The position numbers and the translations under genes are program-made. From assembly GCA_037355855.1 (NCBI GenBank), contig CM074759.1:1488001-1552000 (forward strand): DNA of 64,000 nt, written 5' to 3'. Each line of letters opens with the position of its first letter. Within the stretch, counting starts at the first letter, position 1. This document shows positions 52,250 to 61,645 of this stretch, piece by piece. Below the pieces are notes generated by a model. That model was not told where the DNA came from. It worked only from the letters and a program-made list of their open reading frames with translations, and did no database searches. The DNA comes from Pseudo-nitzschia pungens. Lineage: Eukaryota; Bacillariophyta; Bacillariophyceae; Bacillariales; Bacillariaceae.

Positions 52250-53749
52250 TTACATATCGTTGGTAATTTTGGCATTTTCAATCGCGCCGATCTCGACCTC
52301 ACCTTCTTGAATCAGGCACTTGATGCTCTTTGACCCCCAAAATTCGTTGGAGCTGTTGGTAGCTCTTGCAGCATAGATACCGTTGGCAATCATCCGTCCT
52401 GTGGCTTTAGCTATCGGTCCGCCAACATAGCATGCAAGCGCAACGGCACCACTCGCCGCATTATCTAAAACGAGCTGCTCGAGATCCCATTCGGAATCGG
52501 GTGATGCTAACTGCATTCCGTCTTCTTCGGTACACGTAGAGGATTCGTCGTCGTCGTCATCATCATCGATCAATGCGCCCACAGTGGTCCCCGCCGCCCA
52601 TTTCGCCGCGCGAGTTCCGAGAAATCCCCCGCCTAGAGCAGCGGTGTCGGCGTTGCTTTTGCCCCGGATGAAACGCAATTTACTGATCGCTTTGAGGAAT
52701 CTGTCGGCATTCTGACTCAAAGTTTCTACCTCCGATTCGGTCAAATCCCTCGAGGAGTTTACAAGATTGTTGATCGCCTCTTTCGAATCTTGGGCCTGCC
52801 CTTCCGGTGTGAATTCCTCCATGCAGTCGTAGGTCCACATGTTTAGCTCGAGGACCTGTTTAATCTGTTGTAGGTTTGCTATGATGTTGGAACTATACCG
52901 GTGATAGATTAGGATCAGGTCGTGCAAGGATTCCGCCGCTACTACCGCTGAAAATCCTAGGGTGACCACTACTACAAAGCCCAGATCTTCTTCGGCTTGC
53001 AAATACAAATACCGCAGACCCCGGCGGTTGTCAGTTCGAATCTCGCTCCAACTTGGTGAGGGTCGCTGCTCGTCAAAGATGTACTCTCTGAACGAGTTGA
53101 TTTCGTCTCCGACGAGATCGCTGCCTTCGGCTTTTCGTTCTATAACGTAGTCTTTGCTGTTGACAACCCCCAAAAACTCCACACGTTCCTTTCCGGGAGG
53201 GGTGTTCAGCTTGCAGGCTACTTCCCACGAACGTTTCTCTGCAATCGTGCCTGTCTTAGGTGCGGGACGAAACTTAACAAATGCGCTCGAGTTCCACTGT
53301 CGGGATAGATACGTCTTGTCATCCGTAAGAAAGCTAAACGTATTCGTTTCGCGATGGTACTCGACCTCAAAGATTTCGTGTTTTCCAATGCTGGTTTTGT
53401 ATGTGGGAGAGCTGTAGATGAAAGGTTTCCAGCTCACATATGGAATTCGGCTCGAAAGGTACTTTCCTCTGCCGCACGACAAAATGGCAACATATCTGTA
53501 TTCTTCTTCTTTCATTTTCTTCATGAACTCGGTCCTGGTTTCAATCTTGGTCGCTGCTTCGACAACGGATGGTGCATCCCTGTTACTGATGGGTACTATC
53601 TTGAACAGGCACTTATCATTAGCTTCCCAAGTCCACAAAAACCCTGGTGAAGGGAAGGATGCGACCACGATACCGCCTCTCATCCCATGAGAAAACAAAT
53701 TTACGCTTGGAAACTTCTCAAGTGTGGAGACACCGGGTGTTAGTTTCAT
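52250..53749 (-). CDS. Orphan protein, possibly beta-trefoil-like N-terminal half
   Basis: 499 residues, single exon. I recognise no family. Residues 30-210 alternate beta-like segments with recurring aromatic motifs (DKCLFKIVPISN, GKYLSSRIPYVSW, KTYLSRQW), which recalls beta-trefoil folds such as fascin, but this is only a visual impression. A hydrophobic stretch (GFVVVVTLGFSAVVAAE) near residue 270 could be a membrane segment. Residues 290-380 are helical. An acidic run (DDDDDDD) at about 405 is followed by a Gly/Ala-rich end. A partial inverted copy of its 5' UTR and first 60 codons lies at 54120-54320. Confidence 0.6.
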   Translation of the reverse strand: MKLTPGVSTLEKFPSVNLFSHGMRGGIVVASFPSPGFLWTWEANDKCLFKIVPISNRDAPSVVEAATKIETRTEFMKKMKEEEYRYVAILSCGRGKYLSSRIPYVSWKPFIYSSPTYKTSIGKHEIFEVEYHRETNTFSFLTDDKTYLSRQWNSSAFVKFRPAPKTGTIAEKRSWEVACKLNTPPGKERVEFLGVVNSKDYVIERKAEGSDLVGDEINSFREYIFDEQRPSPSWSEIRTDNRRGLRYLYLQAEEDLGFVVVVTLGFSAVVAAESLHDLILIYHRYSSNIIANLQQIKQVLELNMWTYDCMEEFTPEGQAQDSKEAINNLVNSSRDLTESEVETLSQNADRFLKAISKLRFIRGKSNADTAALGGGFLGTRAAKWAAGTTVGALIDDDDDDDESSTCTEEDGMQLASPDSEWDLEQLVLDNAASGAVALACYVGGPIAKATGRMIANGIYAARATNSSNEFWGSKSIKCLIQEGEVEIGAIENAKITNDM

Positions 53750-54136
53750 GATTTTGAATAGATTTGTGATTTACGATGGACTTTTTTGTCTGTACTCATG
53801 AATTATTATTTATAAGAGGTTGCAATTTTTTATCCGGTTGAGAAAAGAATCTTATTATTTTTTTAATATGATGAACTAAGGTTTTCAAGGCTTTCTGGAA
53901 TATTATCATGTTTTTGGGTCGTACGATTCGTTGTCTCAAGACCAAGACAAAAAATAAGGGTCATCGATGATACTGGTACCGTAATACGAGTAAAGGGAAA
54001 CAGCTAATAAGCATTGCGCACCCGTAATACAAGTAGTAGTAATAAAAAATAAGGTTACTTCGTAATACCGGTACGTAATTCATTACAGTAGTACATACAA
54101 AATTGACCATCGACAACTACAACTCTATTCAAAATC
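53750..54136. other. Spacer between inverted gene copies
   Basis: The bases just upstream of both start codons share CTATTCAAAATC before the ATG, so the duplication includes 5' UTR. ACCGGT and AAGGTTAC (54051) words occur; no other gene. Confidence 0.6.
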
Positions 54137-54320
54137 ATGAATCTAACACCCCAACTAACAACGCTTCAAAAGCTTCCGTACGTCAAGTTATTCCATCATG
54201 GTTTTAGAAGTGGTAGGCTCATGATCGCATGCGACCCAGTTCCAGGTCTTGCGACGATTTGGGACACCAAATCAAGACTGCCTGTTCAAGATAGTACCCA
54301 TCAATAGCAGGGAGGATCCA
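54137..54320 (+). pseudogene. Truncated, inverted partial copy of the orphan gene
   Basis: ATG 54137 opens a frame MNLTPQLTTLQKLPYVKLF that is clearly related to the start of the orphan gene (MKLTPGVSTLEKFPSVNLF). After TIW the similarity continues one base later in another frame (QDCLFKIVPINSREDP against KCLFKIVPISNRDAP), so the copy has a one-base insertion. The reading frame of the first part stops at 54307. Similarity ends near 54320 at a GTACGTAAG that could be a splice donor. A fragment of a duplication seems more likely than a working gene. Confidence 0.7.
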
Positions 54321-54529
54321 GTACGTAAGATACTTTTACTGTACACAGTATTGATTTTCTCATTCTTGGTCTTTTTTTCTGTTATGAATACCAGCAGGAC
54401 TGATACGACGAGTTATTATTGTGATCCGCCATTTTGTAACAAGGCCCTCGGAGCGGTCGGAAATAGAACAACGCACGCGTAATGTGTTCAGTTTTTCAAA
54501 AAAATGATACGTAGTATAGTATTATGATT

Positions 54530-56324
54530 CTAATGAACTTCTGCGCGCAAACGCGCCTCGTACGCAGTGAGGATAGTGGTGGAAGTCACCACCGGTATAG
54601 CTATTTCCGCCACACTGTGCCGACCAGGCTTGCTGTATCGCCTGTAGATCATGTCAAGTCGTGACGAACTGCGTGGTAGGGTACCGAGCCGAATCTGTTC
54701 TGCATCGTTTGACAATTGAACCGAACACTCGACCAGGTCCTTCCATCGAAAATCCAAACAGCGTGCCAGCTCCCCCGGCCACAAGGAGGCCGAGTCGTCT
54801 TTTCGAAACGTATAGCGGGCCAGAACGATCGCTGATGCCGCGATTATCGATGGTGGATACCTGTAGCTTGTATCAAATGCCAGCGAGAGCTCAGAGATAT
54901 AGCAACACAAGTACGACATTTGGCTATCTGATTTGATGCCCAATAATTCCAAAAATGCCATCACAAATTCAATGGAGGATGGACACGCCTTTTCAAACGC
55001 AGAAGTTGGGTACAAAATGGAAAATTCAGTTTGCATCCATTTAAAAAAAAATCCAAAGTTTAAGAACGACGATGACCTTACCAGTTTCCATTCAAGCCGC
55101 TTCAAAATCAACTTTTCGGTGGCAATTACGTTTGCAACGGAAAAGATGTTGTCGCAACAAAAAGAAATGTCTTTCTCGGTGAGAAAAACCTTGTTGCACT
55201 TGGAGGCGATCGAAATGCAAGCTCCGGCGACAAGTTGAAAATGACTGGTTTTTATCCTCTATTATCATGGAATGGGGACGAGGGACATCATTTGTTTGGT
55301 AAGGCGAATGATTCGAAATGGGTTGTTATTCCAGGCTTGATGCAATTCAGCAGTCCACTTACCTGACCCGGCGACGCTATGAATCGGTCGAGAAGAAGCA
55401 TAGCTTGGAATACAGTCCGATCTTCCAAGTTGAAGCACTCAACGATCTCAACAATCTGAAACGTATAATTCTTAGTTAGAAACAGTTCGGGGAAGGGATA
55501 GCCGGCACTGTCCGAAAATGCGTCTTCGAAATACTCACCCAGTCAATCATGTGCTGCCTCCCCCCGTGATGGTAGCTCTGATTGTCCCTGTCTCCCAGCG
55601 AAGTTTGTTCGAGAGCCACGAGATGACGCACAAACGATATCCTCTGTTCCGATTCGGTGGAAGGATTTATTCGGTGAAGCAAATTCTTCTGTTTTTCAGA
55701 AATTTGCTCTATCGTCGACCTCGCATCCATTTCGGTCCTGCATCGATACCAACGAAGGACTCTCCCCTTCCAGATCGCTATTCCCAGTGGAAATTGTTGC
55801 GACGGAAAAAATCGTTCGGGCGTTCGATTTCGATCCATCCTCAAAAATTCTTCCTTCGATTCAAAATGGTGGACGTATAGATCTCGAACCAGCGACGGGC
55901 TTATTTTTCCGTCCCGGGATATCGACAGCAGAAATGTAGATCCCGTTGCTCGTTCCCGAACCAAAAAGTGAAGATCGGGATAACATTGTCCCGCGAAACG
56001 TTTCAGGTTCGCAAAACCGATCAAGCTCGATCGCAATGGATTTTCATCGGACGAACAAGCTCCGGTCGTTTCCTTGATCCGAAGTGATTGTTGCACCGTA
56101 CAGAACCGAGAATTGTCGTCACCATCGTCGTTGTCACCGTTGCAATTCCCATGACGCCCCTCTATTCCAACCGGGATCGACCACAACAATCTGGAGTCGG
56201 CGACCCGTTTCCATTGCTTGCACACCAAGCTCGCTACTCTGAGAGATTCCCCGTCGACGGTCTGGTCACGAGACACGAAAAACTTGAAGACTTGATGAAG
56301 AATGTCGGCCGAGAGGAGAGGCAT
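54530..56324 (-). CDS. F-box and cyclin-box protein (cyclin F-like architecture)
   Basis: Four exons: 55539-56324, 55363-55455, 55082-55258 and 54530-54988, joined by GT-AG introns of 83, 104 and 93 nt that preserve frame. The last intron is a multiple of three and open, so it could be retained. Residues 1-55 fit an F-box: LLSADILHQVFKFF ... VASLVCKQWKRVADSRLLW. A 200-residue middle has no known domain. The cyclin box follows: IVECFNLEDRTVFQAMLLLD, then FQLVAGACISIASKCN and LTEKDISFCCDNIFS. A C-terminal cyclin fold follows (MSYLCCYISELSL ... YPPSIIAASAIVLARY). F-box plus cyclin box is the layout of cyclin F, a substrate receptor of SCF ubiquitin ligases. Whether it is orthologous is not shown. 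Confidence 0.8.
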
Positions 56325-57005
56325 ACTGCACGAAGAGGTGGCGATGTCCCGGTTGCACTGCCAGTTACACTGGAATTTGTTGGTGGGTCAACAATTGATG
56401 GGTGCGTCTATGGGTAATACTGTGGACAGTTTTCTCCCTCTTTGGTGGGAACAACTGAATACTGGTGCCCGCTTTGTCCATCTTAAATTCCAAAAAAATA
56501 CGAGTAGTACGTGAGTTGTACGTATTGTACGTACAAGTATGTTGTAATTTTTAATTCTCTACTAATGTCGACACGTAAAGTCGGAGGGAGTGAGAGAATG
56601 AGACGTCGAAAGCTGTTTCGAACAAGACCAATTTCAAAAAAGCGGTCGACGCGCGAAAAACTGCCAAGAAAGTTGCATGTCGGTTCACTTTTTTGAAAAG
56701 CGGTTTAGTACGGTACTTCACGGTGAGTTACTCGTACGAGTGCTTGTATGTACAACGTAAACCTTACGGTACCGATAAGGTTACCATTGTTTACCATAGA
56801 TTCTAGACGTACAATACAGTAAGGTTACTGTAGGGTTCAGGATGAATTCAAAGAAGTTCGATTGAGAAAGTAGTAAAATCCTGCACCAAAGAGTTTGAGA
56901 TTATTATCATTATTATTTTCATCATTTGGAATCAGATTTGATTTTCAGTTTGTTGGTAATACGACTGCCGACAAACTAGAGAAGAGGTCAGTTGTCTCCT
57001 CAGCC
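56325..57005. other. Intergenic sequence
   Basis: No gene supported. AAGGTTAC at 56777 and 56821 with GTACGGTAC-type words around 56700-56830. Confidence 0.55.
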
Positions 57006-59199
57006 TCACTGAAAGTATCGCATCGTTTTGTGGACCAGAGACCGGAATTGCCGCACCGGTAGACGCGCCATCCACGGTCCCGACCGTCGTATCAGCCCCT
57101 CCAGGTCGTCTCCGACCGCCGCGGAGGAAGGGTTCCGCTCGAGGAAGGCGTTCTCGAGGTCGGCCGTCTGCCCGCTGCTGGTGATCCTGGGTCCCAGCAG
57201 GAACCCCGATCGAACGACCCGGACCATCTTGAACACCCGGCCGCCGTTCCGTATTTTTTCTTCGATGTAGTCGTCGGAGGTCTTGATGGCGTCGATCAGG
57301 TTTTTGTCGAGGGCGTCTTTCCCGAGCCACACGTTCCCGTTGCCGATCTCGTCGATGGTGTCCCCGAGCACGGGCCGGGCGTTGGCGACGTGCTCCTTGA
57401 AGGCCCGGTGCGTCTGATCGATCATGGCCTGGGTGGTCCGCTTTCCTTCCTCCGAGACGGGCCCGAGCAACCCGATCGGAGCCTTGTCCTTTCCGCCCCG
57501 GAACTCGAGCGGCTCGATGCCCCTGTCCGTGAGGAACTTGTTCACGTTGATTTGCGTTCCGATGACCCCGATGCTTCCCAGCAGGGCAAAGGGGGACGCA
57601 AAGAGCTTCCCGGGACTCGCCGTGCAGCACAGGAGGTAGCCACCGGACGCGGCCACCTTGTCGACGCAAATGGTCAGGGTGATTCCGGGTTGGTTTCGCA
57701 GTCGCAGGAGGTGCTGTCCCGCCAGGCCGTACTCCGCGACGCTCCCCCCCGGAGACTCGAGGAGGACCACCACCTCGAGCCGCAGTGGCGATGGCGATGG
57801 CGATTCGTCGGCGTTGTCCGGTGTCGTTTTAGGCTGCATTCCCATTCTCGTTCTCCTTCCTCATTGCGAGGCTGCGGTATTCGCTCATCAGGAATCCGAC
57901 TTGTTGCCGGAGGACTTCGAGGGAGGAAATGCTCGTATCCAGTTTGGTCCAATCCAGGATCACCACCGTTTGGTTACGATCGTCATTGCTGTCCGAAGCC
58001 GCCGCCGCCGTCGTCGTCTCCGCTTCTACTGTCTTGGACGAGGCAACAAAGTCGGGATTCAGTGCCGGGGTCGACGAACCCGGCCATCGGAACCCTTCGT
58101 GTCGGGTATGGATGGCTTTGTGGAGCGCCATGCCGTCCTTGAGATAGTACTCGTTCAAGCTTCCCCCCCAAAAAATAGATTCAACAAGAATCACAACAAA
58201 ACAAGAAGACGACGATTGGTTGGCTTGGTTGATTGTTGGTTTGGCGAGTTCGGTGAGTTTGGAAACGGTTCCTTCCGATGTGTGTCCCGGTGTGTGTCTG
58301 TGTCTCTGTGTGTTTCGAGTCCAAGGTTCACTTGTGATCGATCGATCGATCGATCGAGTGAAGAGACGTGCATACAGTACGATATGATATGATACGATGC
58401 GGTGCGGTGCGATAGGGTGCGGCGCGATTACGTACCTTTCAAACGCAAAATGCTGCGCAATCGGCGGCACATAGGCCGGATTGTGGTTCATCGTCTTTTC
58501 GATCACGATTCCCAATAGCGGGCTCGCTCTCCCGATCCATTGCAGCAGTCCCGCCGCATCCGTCCCGCCACCGGTCTGCAGCTTGCGCATGAAGACCGCA
58601 AACAAGATGAGCTTGAGAGCGCCCGTCACCACCACGATTGGGTTCGGTGGTTCTTGCTGTCCCCCGCGATACAGTTTCAGGAGCACCGCAAGGATTTCGT
58701 TCCGAAAGGCAAAGACCGCCAGCGCGAGGGTGATTTTGAGGCGGTTCTTGCGAAAGGCCTCGAGGGCCCCGCTGCTTTTGTTGGTTCGCTTTCTCGTCTT
58801 TTTCAGGCTTTTCGACACTCTGTCTTTTGCGGCACCGTCGGCATCGTCGCTGTCACCGTCGCTGTCACCGTCGCTGTCACTATCTCTCGAATCCTCGCCG
58901 CCGTCGCCGTCATCGTCCGAAGAGTCGGCAGCATACTCCGGATTCTCCTCGATGAGGGAACGGGAAATGGATGTGCCATGGTCACGGTCACGGTCGTTCT
59001 TGCCAGCAACACCGCCACGGAGTTTGGAAACAGCCATCCGGGAAACGGAGGATCTCAACTTCGTCGGGTTGGCTGCCTCCGCGAGCGGAATGCCTGGGAC
59101 CAGGGAGGACACGGCCATCAAAAACGGCAACTGCAACTGCAACGACAGAGACAACAACAACAACGACGACGACCACGGGAGAATGATTGTAGCCCTCAT
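57006..59199 (-). CDS. S49 signal-peptide peptidase, SohB/SppA type
   Basis: Start ATG 59199. The N-terminus is strongly hydrophobic (LLLLSLSLQLQLPFLMAV), followed by an acidic Asp/Ser/Gly repeat region and membrane segments (LALAVFAFRNEILAVLLKLY; PIVVVTGALKLILFAVF). A 276-nt GT-AG intron (58160-58435) joins FAFE to SLNEYYLKDG. The S49 core shows LLESPGGSVAEYGLA, CVDKVAASGGYLL and the Ser-containing FALLGSIGVIGTQ, with a later Lys-rich GGKDKAP. S49 enzymes degrade cleaved signal peptides or membrane proteins. Between KENENG and PKTTPDNADE the frame shifts by one base (near 57845-57860), with no GT-AG pair that could explain it. The targeting compartment is uncertain, with plastid likely. Confidence 0.85.
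58336..58357. repeat. (GATC)n microsatellite in the S49 gene intron
   Basis: Five units of GATC within the intron. Confidence 0.8.
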
Positions 59200-59937
59200 T
59201 GTCGAATGCCGTGTCGTGTCGTGTCGTGTCGTGTCGTGTTGTTTGGATACTTTGTGATAGTAGAATGCAGTGTTTTGGCTATGTATGGCAATACGGAGTG
59301 ATCGGGATTGTTACAATCACAATACGGTATGTAAGATCTTACGGTATTTCGGTGTTGATGGCTGATACGGCACGTCGTGTCGATGATCGAAGATCGAATG
59401 AATCATAATTATTTTTTTTATTCTTTTTTGATTTTGATGATCGGTTCGAAGACATATTTTTGGATTTTGATGACACGACAAAACAAAGAATAAAATCGAA
59501 TGAATCATCGGAAATTATTGAATCCCGTTGAACCGGTCACGAGTGACGACACCTACCTCCACCACACTGTGCTGACTGCTGACAACAAAGAAAATCGGAC
59601 AACGGTATTTTTTATGATTATTATTGGCAGGTAAACCTTACGTTAACTTTACTTAAAGCTTACGGTAAGCTTACTTGTACTTCGTGTGTGTCCCGTATGT
59701 CCGTGTCGGAGAGAACAAAGGATCCGTCGCTGTTGATGCAACTCGGCTTCTCTCTCATAATCTGGTATCTCGTAGAAGTAAGGTTTAGTGTAGTTGCACG
59801 ATACGAGTACCGTACGAATCATTCGACACTCCCCTCGTCAAAAGTCCAAACACAGACAAAGTTTGGATAGCTCAACAAAGGGATCGAAGGGTTTCCTCCG
59901 TCGCGTTGCCCGCAAGCCCAACACTACCTCCACCATA
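59200..59937. other. Intergenic region between divergent S49 peptidase and lumen-protein genes
   Basis: No gene supported. Begins with a GTGTC pentanucleotide array (59211-59238). GGTAAACCTTACG and GTAAGCTTACTTG words at 59630-59670. Holds both promoters. Confidence 0.6.
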
Positions 59938-61443
59938 ATGAAATTCCTCCGCGCCTCCCTCGTGCTCTCCCTCCTGACCGGATCGGCGCTGGGATTTTCC
60001 CAGAATTCGATGCGCACCGGGGGACCCCGAGCCCGCACCGTTTTGCAACAAACCAATGGCGACGCCATTGACATTGACAACAACAACAACATCAGCAACA
60101 ACAACAATTCCGAAGAAACGAATGCGCTGGCGCTGAATCGACGAGGATTCGTCGGCGCCACCGCCGCTCTCGGAATGGCCGCAACGACCGGCGTGTGGGC
60201 TCCGCCGAGGGCCAACGCCGCGGGCATCGCCAGGAGCTCCGACGGGAACCTCCCCGACCTGCCCAGCGAGGCCGTTCGGTCGTACCTGCAGTACCGGATC
60301 CCGCTCCAGATCGCCGCCGACTATTACATTTTCAACCTCCAGGACATGGTGGCCGACATCGACCAGTGGGGAGAGGTCGGTCAGCTCTTTCGAGTCAACA
60401 ACAACCGTGGGCAGGGACAGCCGTCCAAGATTGGTAGGTTTGGATGGTGGCGCGGTGTAGGATGGTGTGTTGTGCTGTGTTGTGTTGCATTGTGGCGCAG
60501 GATGTGGTGTGGTGTGGTGTGTTGCGTTTTGGGAACGCAGTGGGGACGAGAGATGGATATGCATGGGATCGTTTTGCACAGTCTCGTGCGATTCGGTGAC
60601 ATCGACGCCATACAGTATTGGTAGTCTCGACGGATGCATCGTGTCTCGCCTTGCCTTGCCATCCCTCGTCCTGATTTCGATCTTGTTTCGATCTTGCTTG
60701 TTTTCATCTCGTTTCGATGGTGGCCTGCAGAGCGCGACTACGTCAACCCCATGAGGGTCTTGCTCCTGAGTTTCCCCCCCGACATTTCCGAGGAGATGAG
60801 AGACGCCCAGTTCCGCTTCGAAAAGGCCGCCAACACCATTTCCAAGGCCACGGCCGGATACCGGAGAGATCTTCCCGTGGAGGTGGACGCCAAGTCCATC
60901 ACCAACGCCAGGGTCGGCTGGGACGAGGGCCGGGTGGCCCTCAACGACTTTTTCGTCCTGCTCAACACGGCCGTCGGATTGGACGAACTGACGCCCATTC
61001 CCGCGCCGGGACCGAACCAGGTCAAGGAATACGGCCGGAGCGCCCGGCGCTACAACGAGCTGCAGAAAAAGATCAAGCTGTGCCAGAACCGCGGTGGACC
61101 GGCCCTGTCGCAGGCGTGGGGTGAGTTGGTTCGTGGTTTGTTTTGTTTTGTTTTGTTTTGTTTGGTTGTGGATTTCTTTCAGAAAGTAACTGTGCGATAA
61201 TGGGGGATGGATGGGATGGGATGGGATGGGATGGGTCGACGCGTTGTCTCTTTGTCCGTTGCTGTCGTTGGTACTGTAGTTTGCTCGGGTTCTGGTTGCC
61301 GCCTCTCACTCCGATCGTTTCGTTCGAACTCTGCGTTCTTGGATAAAATTTTGCTTCGCAACACAGGACAACTCATGGTTTCGGGTTACCTCCAAGACAG
61401 TTGCGGAATTCCAGACATGGACGACTACTTTACGCAAAAATAA
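59938..61443 (+). CDS. Thylakoid-lumen protein with Tat-type transit signal, function unknown
   Basis: Three exons: 59938-60433, 60731-61120 and 61367-61443, with GT-AG introns of 297 and 246 nt, both phase 1. The N-terminus (MKFLRASLVLSLLTGSALGF) is a signal peptide ending in a Phe-containing plastid motif. After a poly-Asn spacer comes a twin-arginine signal (LNRRGFVGATAALGMAATT) ending in RANAA, so the mature protein should enter the lumen by the Tat route. The mature part is mostly helical (SYLQYRIPLQIAADYYIFNL; RFEKAANTISKATAGYR), which resembles small helical photosystem extrinsic proteins of the PsbQ kind, but no decisive motif is seen. Total length about 320 residues. Confidence 0.75.
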
Positions 61444-61645
61444 TTCTAATCTTTGCTGCCTATGATATCATAATAGCATTGTATTTAGCTGGCTATAATA
61501 TTATTTGTATTTTACGTCATAGTGTGTGGGCTTTCTTTGGTTGATCCATCAAGCATGTTGTCTGATCCTGCCTCGAAAAGAGGACTCACGAAGTTGGAAT
61601 CGAACGAATCCATATCATATTCATTACGATTACTAAGTAACCTTA
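61444..61645. other. Convergent 3' intergenic spacer
   Basis: Short AT-rich spacer with a GTAACCTT word near 61637; nothing else seen. Confidence 0.5.

Noticed and set aside
55250..55365. A frameshift at the third exon of the F-box/cyclin gene
   Set aside because: Using the acceptor at 55259-55260 gives a phase-0 exon starting RIKTSHFQLVAG and no shift is needed.
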